From Nitrospira sp. (GTDB taxonomy: Bacteria > Nitrospirota > Nitrospiria > Nitrospirales > Nitrospiraceae): DNA of 64,000 bases. Location of the stretch: the NCBI GenBank assembly GCA_020697375.1, contig JAJFBJ010000004.1:1-64000 (forward strand). Direction: 5' to 3'. A model generated the notes under the pieces. The model was not told the origin of the DNA and did no database searches. It worked only from the letters and a program-made list of their open reading frames with translations. A program made the translations under genes and the position numbers. Of the stretch, positions 57,106 to 64,000 are shown piece after piece (within the stretch, counting starts at the first letter, position 1; the number at the start of each line of letters is the position of its first letter).

Positions 57106-58447
57106 CACGAGTGTCCCGCGCCGAATGCCGACGTAAATCAGCATGCAACAGTTCGACGGCAAACAATCCAAAGCACAGCTCCGAAGGAGTCGACGTGAAT
57201 GTCAACGCATCATGAATCCAATGATGTTGCACATGCTGCTGTTGCGTGCCGTCAGCGAGAGCTACGCTCATCGAGTAGTCTCCAGGCTGAAGGACGGGCA
57301 TGACGAAATCCAACGTCACGATGAATCGGGCTTCCGGCTCAACGGCATGCGCAGTGTCTTGCCTCATCAGACAGGTATTGGAACCGAATAGAGCTTGACC
57401 CAGCCGATCGCGCACAAGAAAACCCACAATGGGACTCATGACCCATACCGACGTCTTGCACCAAATGCGAAGGGAAACGCGCTCGCGTTTCGTGACCGTG
57501 TGAATGCGGCGCCCGGCAGCATCACTGAACAGGACATATTCGATGCAGGCTTTGTGGTCGCCCGAGATTCGCACTTCGTCGCAAGATTGCAGAAGCACAC
57601 CCGGAGCTGCATCATCGTAGGCATAACCCGATCCTTGAGCAACTTTGGATGGCAAGGGTGTCTCACAGACACTCGCGCTGCTCTGCTCCGCTGCGTATGC
57701 ATTATGCAGATAACGATCGCAGACCGCTTTCGCCTCGCCGATACCGGCGGCTCGTCCTCGCTCCAGCCACAGAGCCTTCCGGCACAAACTCAACACTGCC
57801 GCCGTATCATGACTGACAAACAACAACGTTCCATGCTCCATAAACCTTCTAAGAAAGCGCATGCATTTTTGAACGAAAAACGCGTCTCCCACCGCAAGCG
57901 CCTCGTCGATGATAAGAATGTCCGCCTTCAGGTGGGCCATTACGGCAAAGGCCAGTCGGACAACCATCCCGCTCGAATAGGTTTTCACCGGCTGATCGAT
58001 GGCGGCTCCGATATCCGCAAACGCCAGCATATTTTCCAGCTGCGCCTCTATGTCCTGCTGTGACAGTCCGAGCAACGCCGCATTCAGGAAAACGTTCTGT
58101 CGCCCCGTAAACTCGGGATGAAAACCTGCTCCCAATTCCAGCAATGCGGCTACACGTCCATCGATCTCGACCCTGCCGTTCGTTGGGCTCAATGTTCCCA
58201 CGATCAGCTGCAAGAGCGTGGACTTGCCTGACCCGTTCCGACCGATAATTCCGAGCGTCTCCCCCTTTTTGACCTCGAACGAAACGTTCTCCACTGCGTG
58301 AACTTCGCGATAATATTGCATCGCCGTACGTCCAAGAGACTTCTGTACTGGAGGAAAGATCCACTGCTTTACCCTATCGCGCGGACGATCATACAGTCGG
58401 TAGATTTTGTCCAGATTGTGAACTCGGACCGCCCAGTCAGAGGACAT
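57074..58447 (-). CDS. wzt: Wzt-like ABC exporter ATPase with glycan-binding domain
   Basis: The 457-residue protein is the ATPase of an O-antigen-type exporter. Walker A is IIGRNGSGKSTLLQL, the signature YSSGMVVRLAFAV, Walker B DILIIDEALAVGDAFF and the switch His in LFVSHDTAA. The last 180 residues (from about 275) match the Wzt C-terminal carbohydrate-binding fold, ending in FVMPVLQPGDYSMSVALADG. In such systems this domain recognises the finished chain end. The start at 58447 overlaps the permease gene by 11 bases and is preferred over 58516. Confidence 0.93.
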   Translation of the reverse strand: MSSDWAVRVHNLDKIYRLYDRPRDRVKQWIFPPVQKSLGRTAMQYYREVHAVENVSFEVKKGETLGIIGRNGSGKSTLLQLIVGTLSPTNGRVEIDGRVAALLELGAGFHPEFTGRQNVFLNAALLGLSQQDIEAQLENMLAFADIGAAIDQPVKTYSSGMVVRLAFAVMAHLKADILIIDEALAVGDAFFVQKCMRFLRRFMEHGTLLFVSHDTAAVLSLCRKALWLERGRAAGIGEAKAVCDRYLHNAYAAEQSSASVCETPLPSKVAQGSGYAYDDAAPGVLLQSCDEVRISGDHKACIEYVLFSDAAGRRIHTVTKRERVSLRIWCKTSVWVMSPIVGFLVRDRLGQALFGSNTCLMRQDTAHAVEPEARFIVTLDFVMPVLQPGDYSMSVALADGTQQQHVQHHWIHDALTFTSTPSELCFGLFAVELLHADLRRHSARDTRDERANDSVAL

Positions 58448-59261
58448 CGGCAAATGCCTTCCGGGTCCTCTGAAACCACAGGAGTCCAAGCCATGCGATG
58501 AGATAGCTGCACACATAATAGACTCCGATGCCGACCCAGGACGGAGCCTTTCCCCAAATGAGAATATCTTGTGCCTGAGTGATGATGAAGGTGAGAGGAT
58601 TCACATAGAGCAAGGTCTGATAGGATTCAGGGACTGACGAGACTGGATAAAATGCGGGAGACAAAAACAACATGACGGTTGTCACCGGCCCACTTGCCTG
58701 GCCGATATCTCGCAAAAACACGCCGGTCGAAGCAAGAAACCAAGAGATCCCTACGGTGACTAACGTGAGCGGCAGCAGTAACAGCGGCAAGAACAGCATC
58801 GTCCAATGCAAAGAGTGATGCAACAGTCCATAAAACAGGATTAACACCAGCGCACTCATTCCGGCGTGAAACATCGCCGCCCCCAGCGATGTCCAGACCA
58901 GTATTTCAAGCGGGAAGACGATCTTCTTGACGTAGTTGCAATGGTTCACAATCAAATACGGCGCGCGATGTACACTTTCTGAAAACAATGCGTGTACGAT
59001 CAGTCCCGAAAACAGAAGAAGGGCGAAATCAACCGCGCTCTCGCCCTCCCTTCCCCACCGCATTCCAAATGCTCCCCTGAACACGATTGTATATACGATC
59101 AGCATGACCACCGGATGCAGAAATGCCCACAGGCATCCGAGGAACGATCCTCGATACCGGATCGAGATCTCGCGCCTAGTCAATTGTCTAATCAGGTTCC
59201 AGTGATCGGTTATACTACTGAACACTATTAGGGGAGAGAGACCATATCGCTGAGACAGCAT
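58437..59261 (-). CDS. wzm: Wzm-like ABC exporter permease
   Basis: The 274-residue membrane protein has six helices and the ABC-2 exporter pattern, with an N-terminal amphipathic REISIRYRGSFLGCLWAFLHP segment. The interior segments VNHCNYVKKIVFPLEIL and FYPVSSVPESYQTLLYVNPL are characteristic of polysaccharide exporters of the Wzm/TagG kind. With Wzt it should carry lipid-linked glycan across the inner membrane. A possible earlier gene block lies 128 bases upstream. Confidence 0.93.
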   Translation of the reverse strand: MLSQRYGLSPLIVFSSITDHWNLIRQLTRREISIRYRGSFLGCLWAFLHPVVMLIVYTIVFRGAFGMRWGREGESAVDFALLLFSGLIVHALFSESVHRAPYLIVNHCNYVKKIVFPLEILVWTSLGAAMFHAGMSALVLILFYGLLHHSLHWTMLFLPLLLLPLTLVTVGISWFLASTGVFLRDIGQASGPVTTVMLFLSPAFYPVSSVPESYQTLLYVNPLTFIITQAQDILIWGKAPSWVGIGVYYVCSYLIAWLGLLWFQRTRKAFADVL

Positions 59262-59389
59262 ATCCTAGCCTTCGTCTGAGGCAACCGTGCTCGGACTCAC
59301 AGACCGGCATGTGACACGAGGGTGATGACATTTAGCCGACATTGAGCATCGAATCTCTTCTACATGAAATAGGTACGCGAACATTCCAC

Positions 59390-60154
59390 TCAAAAATCTC
59401 GTTGCTGAAAAATCAGGCAGGCTCCGACAAGCAGCACCCCGGCATAGGTCAATCCATACAGCGATGCGAGCATCAGATACTCGGACCCCACCAGAATGCC
59501 CACCGCAGCCTGCCCTTTGATGTTGAGCATTTCCAAATTCGGGCAGAGGTAATACAAGAGGTCCGCCACCGCCTTCGCGCCAGCGTTTTCGCCACTGGAC
59601 ACAATGCTCCTCAGATCAGCCGTCAAGTGCCCGATCACATAGATGCCCAATGTCAGAATCGCACTCAGCGTCGACGAACTGAAGGTCGAGAAGAAGAGTG
59701 CGATCGCCGTGACTACGAGGACCTCCACGAAGATCAACTGTACGGCCTGTAAGAGCGAGAAGCCGATCGGCACATGGTAGAGCCAGAGTGTGAGCAAGAA
59801 TACGGCAAGCATGATTGCCGTGTTTACGAGCAGCGTCAAAGCCAATCCGAGGTACTTTCCCATGATGAAGAACGTGCGGCTGATGGGCCTGGCCATGATC
59901 GTATAAATCGTTCGCCGTTCAATCTCCTTATTTACCAAACTGATGCCGAGGAAGATTGCAATGATGACACCGACGAGATTGATCGCCGCCAAGCCCATAT
60001 CGGAAATCATCTTGTGGTGCTCGGTGATAGTCAGATCCGCGAGCAGCACCGAGAATCCTATGAGGAATCCTGCGAACAACACCAAATTGTAGAGAATCTT
60101 GTCTCGGAGACTTTCACGAAACGCATTCAGCGCGATGACACCTATCACACCCAT
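59390..60154 (-). CDS. ABC-2 type transporter permease
   Basis: The 254-residue protein has about six membrane helices. The amphipathic start IALNAFRESLRDKILYNLVL and the loop ISLVNKEIERRTIYTIMARP are typical of ABC-2 permeases that work with NatA-type ATPases. The ATG at 60154 is chosen because it lies one base after the stop of the ATPase gene, so the two are translationally coupled. Transported substrate is unknown. Confidence 0.9.
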   Translation of the reverse strand: MGVIGVIALNAFRESLRDKILYNLVLFAGFLIGFSVLLADLTITEHHKMISDMGLAAINLVGVIIAIFLGISLVNKEIERRTIYTIMARPISRTFFIMGKYLGLALTLLVNTAIMLAVFLLTLWLYHVPIGFSLLQAVQLIFVEVLVVTAIALFFSTFSSSTLSAILTLGIYVIGHLTADLRSIVSSGENAGAKAVADLLYYLCPNLEMLNIKGQAAVGILVGSEYLMLASLYGLTYAGVLLVGACLIFQQRDF

Positions 60155-60155
60155 G

Positions 60156-61127
60156 TCAGGCCGTCCTCCCGCTGAACATTGGCGTCCGAGCATAGGGGGT
60201 TTCGTGTGCGGCTTCCTCAAAAAACAGGTTCTCCAGCGATGCCTTATGCGGTGTCACCGAGAGAAGTCGTCCTCCTTGCCGGCGAATTTCTCCCACAATG
60301 GCATCGACGGCATCCGAGCTGGGCAACACAATCAGGCATTGTTGGCCTTGCTGTAAAACACGCGATGCGAGCGAGAGGATATATGCATTGCCTTCCACCT
60401 TGATATGCTGGCACACGATGTCGACTGACTGTGTCTGATCCTGGCTCAGCAGTTCATCAATACGCCCGCTGGCGAGCAGACGCCCTTTCATGACAATGCC
60501 GACGCGATCGCAGATCATTTCAACATCATGCAAAATGTGCGTGCTGAAAAAGATCGTCTTACCTCGATCGCGCAGATTTAGAATCAAGTCTCGCACCTGT
60601 TTTCTCCCGACAGGATCTAAACCGGTCATTGGCTCATCGAGGATGATTAGTTCCGGCTCGTGGATCAACGCTTGAGCCAGACCAATGCGCTGCAACATTC
60701 CTTTCGAGAACTTGCGCAATTGCCGGGCGCGTGCGTCGGCGAGGCCGACCAGACTCAACAGATCGGTCACTCGCTGGGTGATGACGGCACGCGTCAATCC
60801 GGCCAGTTGCCCATAGAAACCGAGAAACTCCTCTGCTGTGAGATAGTCGTAAAAATAGGGGGATTCCGGCAAAAAACCGATTCTCCGGCGACTGCCTACA
60901 TCACCGGCCGGCTGACCCAGCATAACTGCCTTACCCCTGGTTGCCCGGACAAGCCCCATGAGAATTTTCAATGTGGTGGTCTTCCCTGCCCCATTGGGAC
61001 CAAGAAAGCCGAAAATTTCTCCCCGTCCTACCGTCAAGGAAAGCCCATCCAATGCCACAAACGGCGGTCGCCCGGGCCATCCAGAGGCATACGATTTGGT
61101 CAAATCTTCAATGACAATGTCGTCCAC
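60156..61127 (-). CDS. ABC transporter ATPase (CcmA/NatA-like)
   Basis: The 323-residue ATPase has Walker A GPNGAGKTTTL, signature FSKGMLQRIGLAQALIHEP, Walker B LIILDEPMTGLDPVG and the switch His in FFSTHILHDVEMI. A C-terminal extension of about 90 residues is a regulatory part. It pairs with the permease gene one base downstream. The pair lies beside the glycan exporter but is a separate ABC system. Confidence 0.94.
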   Translation of the reverse strand: MDDIVIEDLTKSYASGWPGRPPFVALDGLSLTVGRGEIFGFLGPNGAGKTTTLKILMGLVRATRGKAVMLGQPAGDVGSRRRIGFLPESPYFYDYLTAEEFLGFYGQLAGLTRAVITQRVTDLLSLVGLADARARQLRKFSKGMLQRIGLAQALIHEPELIILDEPMTGLDPVGRKQVRDLILNLRDRGKTIFFSTHILHDVEMICDRVGIVMKGRLLASGRIDELLSQDQTQSVDIVCQHIKVEGNAYILSLASRVLQQGQQCLIVLPSSDAVDAIVGEIRRQGGRLLSVTPHKASLENLFFEEAAHETPYARTPMFSGRTA

Positions 61128-61173
61128 GGCACTCCTCCCTGCTCATTGCAAGACGGACAACGGATTACCATAT

Positions 61174-62094
61174 CTATGACCGAAAGCCTTTTCCTCCCAC
61201 ATCGCACGCCACCTTTTCATGAATGCGAAGGCGTTCGCGCTTCGAGGACGAGCTCACGGCACCGGTTATCGAGTCGATCTGGTATTGCCCACCCAAGGGG
61301 TCCACCGGCAGTTGTTGAATGACTCCGTGCAGCATCAGATCTTCAAGCTTCGAAGGAGTACGCCCATACTTAGCCTGATAACGCCGAATACTTCCTTCGA
61401 GAAATGTCAGATCTTTTTCCTGAACAATTTCCTTTATCCGTTTCCCGAGGGCTTCACGGACCCGTTCGTCGGTCACCGTGCGAGAGAACCGGTCCAGAAA
61501 CTCGAGCGCCGCCGTGGAATCACCGCCCTCAACCGTCATGCGAGCAGCCAGGCGGGGAAGATAGGCTGGAGCGCCCGGTATCTGTGCTGCAATCCGAAGG
61601 TACTCGCCGGCAGTAGCGGGATTGCAAAGCTCATAGTACGAAATATATCCGGCCAAAAGCGGCAGCTGCCAGACCGCCGGATTGTGGCGCATGCCCTTGT
61701 TTAGGATGGCAAGCCCTTCCTTGTGACGACCGACGAGGACACCCAGAAAAAGGCCTGTCGCCTGATAAGGAGGCACGAATGTGGGATCCAGGTCGGTCAA
61801 CGCATCGACGGCATGGGAGGTCCAACGATACCCAAGCGGAGTATCGCGTGGCGCCCCAATGTGTTGGACTGCTTGCAGCCAAATCAGGTCCGCCACGACT
61901 TGTCGATAGCCCAAAACCGCCAATCTCAAATATTCGCCCTGAGGGAGATATGCCAATTGCTCGGCACGCGAGACACCATTTTGTTCGTGATCCAGAATAT
62001 GGAGAAGACCGGATGAGCCTGCCAATAGGATCAGCCCGCAAAGGGCGTGAATCCCTCCTCTCTTCAATGCCGAATTAAGTACGAGAAGCTTCAC
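61174..62094 (-). CDS. Membrane-anchored TPR-like protein
   Basis: The 306-residue protein has one hydrophobic segment near residues 14-34 and helical TPR-like repeats through the rest. The stretch QGEYLRLAVLGYRQVVADLI and WLQAVQHIG are recurrent in a family found next to ABC exporters in several bacterial groups. It should be anchored with its repeats in the periplasm. It overlaps the O-antigen-ligase-like gene by four bases and is 46 bases from the ABC ATPase gene, so these four genes form one operon. Confidence 0.7.
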   Translation of the reverse strand: MKLLVLNSALKRGGIHALCGLILLAGSSGLLHILDHEQNGVSRAEQLAYLPQGEYLRLAVLGYRQVVADLIWLQAVQHIGAPRDTPLGYRWTSHAVDALTDLDPTFVPPYQATGLFLGVLVGRHKEGLAILNKGMRHNPAVWQLPLLAGYISYYELCNPATAGEYLRIAAQIPGAPAYLPRLAARMTVEGGDSTAALEFLDRFSRTVTDERVREALGKRIKEIVQEKDLTFLEGSIRRYQAKYGRTPSKLEDLMLHGVIQQLPVDPLGGQYQIDSITGAVSSSSKRERLRIHEKVACDVGGKGFRS

Positions 62095-63995
62095 CCGGCT
62101 ACTTCCTTATCTCTGAAGACCGTACGTAGAGACGTGATGTCGACATTCAAAAATGCATGGTCAAGGCTATTCTTGCGGAACTGTGTGTAGCGGTCTTGCC
62201 GTTCCTGAATTTCATGAAGCTGATTCCTCGCTTCAGCTTCCCGTCCGACATTGGCCCATAATCGAACCAACAATGCGCGAGCTGGAAGAAAATTCGGCTC
62301 TAAAGATTCCGCTTCTTTTGCGCGCCGCTCAGCTTCGTGTCGCTCTCCCAGCAACCAGTGGAGCCGCGCTTGCTCATATCGATACATCGCAGAAAACGGC
62401 GCCAATTGAATGGCTTGTTCATAGGCCTGCACCCCGTTAACTAGCCAGCCCCTTCGTTGTTCCGTTGATATCGCAGACTTGCCAGAAACCTGTGCCGCCG
62501 AGACATACAGTTCTCCAAGGAGCCCTAATAACCGACTGTCCAGCGGGTTTAGTTCGATGGCTTTCTTGAACTCTATCTGCGCGTTCCGGAACGCTTGTGT
62601 CTCACCCGTTGTCGCAAAAGATCTGGCATAGATTGAGCCGAGACCGTGATGGTACAGTGATTTGTCGGAGTCCAAGGCGATTGCATCGTTCAATTCTTGG
62701 ATCGCCGCGACCGTTTCTCCCGCCATGGCATGACGTGAGGCAGATTCAAATGTCCTCCAGGCAAGGCCTAAGCGCACCACCTCCACAACGACAAGCAATA
62801 GCAGGCTCGCCGCGCCGATTCCCCACACCGCTTGTGAACGAATCGGTATGGTATGAAACGGCCCTGGGCCGTTCCTGCCCAGCCGTTCGATCGATACAAT
62901 CAATCCGGCACAGAGCAAGAGCAAGATCGCAATGGCCGACTCTCGCAGACTCGAATCGAGCGCCGCATGGACCAGGAGTGCCATTCCTCCACCGCCCAAT
63001 CCCACCATGAGGCCTCTTTGCCAACGCCGTACCCGACCTCTGAGCGCGCTCATCAACTGACGTCCTACCATGACCATACCGATTCCAAACACGAGAATCG
63101 CTCCGGGTCCCATCTCGACACCCATTTGGAGGTAATCGTTATGCGGTGTCTGAGCGATTGCTCCATACCGGGCGATCTGCCCTTCCACAGGAAGGGCATA
63201 GCGAGGATACGTATACTGATACAATCCCAGCCCGATTCCGGATGGATGATCGATCATCTGCCTGACAGCCCCCTGCCACATCTGCCAGCGCGCATAGGCG
63301 ACAGGATTCTGATAATGCTCAACGAGCACACGTTCGCGGATCGACGTGGGGACAAAGAAACCGATGAGAACGAAAAGTACTCCACAGATACCGGCCAGTT
63401 TCCACCCATACCGTGCAGTCACAATGAAAGCGGTCGCAACAAACAATGCGATCATGCCGCCGCGAGACTGTGTCAGCAGCATTGCCCCCAGGATGCCGCA
63501 CAATGCTGAGCCGAATCCAAGCCACCACAGCACAGGTGGCTTCAACGGCAGGGGAAAAGATGACCATCGTCGATACTTATGCAGTACACAACTCAAGAGG
63601 ATCGCCCAGCTCACCGTGAGATACCCGGCAAGGAAATTTGGGTTAAAGAATGTTCCGCTGGGTCTCGCGACGTTCCACACCATCCCTTGGAAGATGGCCC
63701 ATCCGGCCTCGCATATGCCCATCAGCACGATCACTATGGCCAACGTACGAATATGCTCCCACCGGTCAATAAAAGAGACAAGCAAATAGAAAAAGGTGAC
63801 GTACGCCACGATCATAAGCAGCCATTGTCGACCTGGATGAGCATAGGGCGAGAAGAGCGTCGCCAGCACAGCAAGTCCCACAAACGCCAGTACGACGTAC
63901 CCTATCGAAAGCACGGGCACTTTAAGGCTTCCCGAATGAATGCCATTGACCAGGACAGCCCCCAGCCACAATACGATCAATAGCCGGATGACCAT
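62091..63995 (-). CDS. O-antigen ligase-like protein with TPR domain
   Basis: The 634-residue protein has about ten membrane helices in residues 1-420, then a helical TPR region (about 435-620). The Wzy_C-type segment around YGAIAQTPHNDYLQMGVEMG contains the periplasmic loop typical of O-antigen ligases (WaaL) and polymerases. It should join or polymerise lipid-linked glycan on the outer face of the inner membrane. The ATG lies five bases from the window edge, so the true start may be outside and the N-terminus could be incomplete. Confidence 0.82.
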   Translation of the reverse strand: MVIRLLIVLWLGAVLVNGIHSGSLKVPVLSIGYVVLAFVGLAVLATLFSPYAHPGRQWLLMIVAYVTFFYLLVSFIDRWEHIRTLAIVIVLMGICEAGWAIFQGMVWNVARPSGTFFNPNFLAGYLTVSWAILLSCVLHKYRRWSSFPLPLKPPVLWWLGFGSALCGILGAMLLTQSRGGMIALFVATAFIVTARYGWKLAGICGVLFVLIGFFVPTSIRERVLVEHYQNPVAYARWQMWQGAVRQMIDHPSGIGLGLYQYTYPRYALPVEGQIARYGAIAQTPHNDYLQMGVEMGPGAILVFGIGMVMVGRQLMSALRGRVRRWQRGLMVGLGGGGMALLVHAALDSSLRESAIAILLLLCAGLIVSIERLGRNGPGPFHTIPIRSQAVWGIGAASLLLLVVVEVVRLGLAWRTFESASRHAMAGETVAAIQELNDAIALDSDKSLYHHGLGSIYARSFATTGETQAFRNAQIEFKKAIELNPLDSRLLGLLGELYVSAAQVSGKSAISTEQRRGWLVNGVQAYEQAIQLAPFSAMYRYEQARLHWLLGERHEAERRAKEAESLEPNFLPARALLVRLWANVGREAEARNQLHEIQERQDRYTQFRKNSLDHAFLNVDITSLRTVFRDKEVAG

Positions 63996-64000
63996 CTGAG

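Noticed and set aside
1..64000. tRNA, rRNA, CRISPR arrays and intact insertion sequences
   Set aside because: Intergenic stretches were read for T-arm-like sequences, regularly spaced repeats and transposase motifs; none was convincing. A covariance-model scan would be needed to exclude small RNAs.

Overview
The window is G+C-rich bacterial chromosome with dense coding, long antisense shadow frames and operons joined by 1-30 base overlaps. The gene set (GltBD, a DUF5069 protein, polyphosphate kinase, AmgK/MurU-like pair, TtuA-like thiolase, Spy-like and PepSY periplasmic proteins, large surface-glycan locus) fits a Nitrospira-like member of the Nitrospirota best. That assignment is inference from gene content and style, because no rRNA or tRNA lies in the window.

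Bases 1-2190 are a decaying accessory patch. They hold an intact DUF5069 gene, a broken VapB antitoxin relic, and a chimeric reading frame that joins a gltD 3' end to the C-terminal ATPase domain of an SMC-like protein. A dispersed palindromic element abuts the end of gltD. Bases 2183-14390 carry housekeeping genes: glutamate synthase (gltB-gltD), a polyprenyl diphosphate synthase, a DUF1015 protein, an NtrC-type response regulator and a sugar kinase/nucleotidyltransferase pair resembling AmgK-MurU.

Bases 14565-24922 hold an aldo/keto reductase, a VanZ-like membrane protein, a GH57 glucan enzyme, GalT, a ubiquitin-like sulfur carrier beside a TtuA-like tRNA thiolase, a secreted LPP20/FlgT-like protein, and an alkylation-repair pair (Ada-N/AlkA fusion overlapping Ogt) followed by a VOC protein. 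Bases 25228-29703 encode a complete sugar-type ABC importer, interrupted before its ATPase gene by another copy of the dispersed element. Then come a DnaJ-like chaperone, MarC, a Met/His-rich Spy-like protein, a PepSY protein, ilvD with a coupled secreted protein, and ppk1. The stretch 37661-38452 has no clear gene, only a possible frameshifted small lipoprotein.

From about 38 kb to the right edge nearly everything is on the minus strand and concerns surface polysaccharide. Read in transcription order it holds an O-antigen-ligase/TPR protein, a TPR-like protein, an ABC-2 exporter, a Wzm/Wzt-type glycan exporter, four methyltransferases, a three-module glycosyltransferase, a glutamine-dependent amidotransferase, two further glycosyltransferases, a WecA-like initiating transferase, a UGM-like flavoprotein, a DegT aminotransferase and a fused Gfo/Idh/MocA-epimerase protein. 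Together these suggest an ABC-transporter-dependent glycan with amino and possibly amidated sugars and methyl modifications. A TPR lipoprotein ends the block.

The most unusual items are the dehydrogenase-epimerase fusion with its amidotransferase context, the sulfur carrier whose Gly-Gly is not C-terminal, the dispersed palindromic elements at gene ends, and a perfect 15-bp hairpin inside the amgK-like gene.
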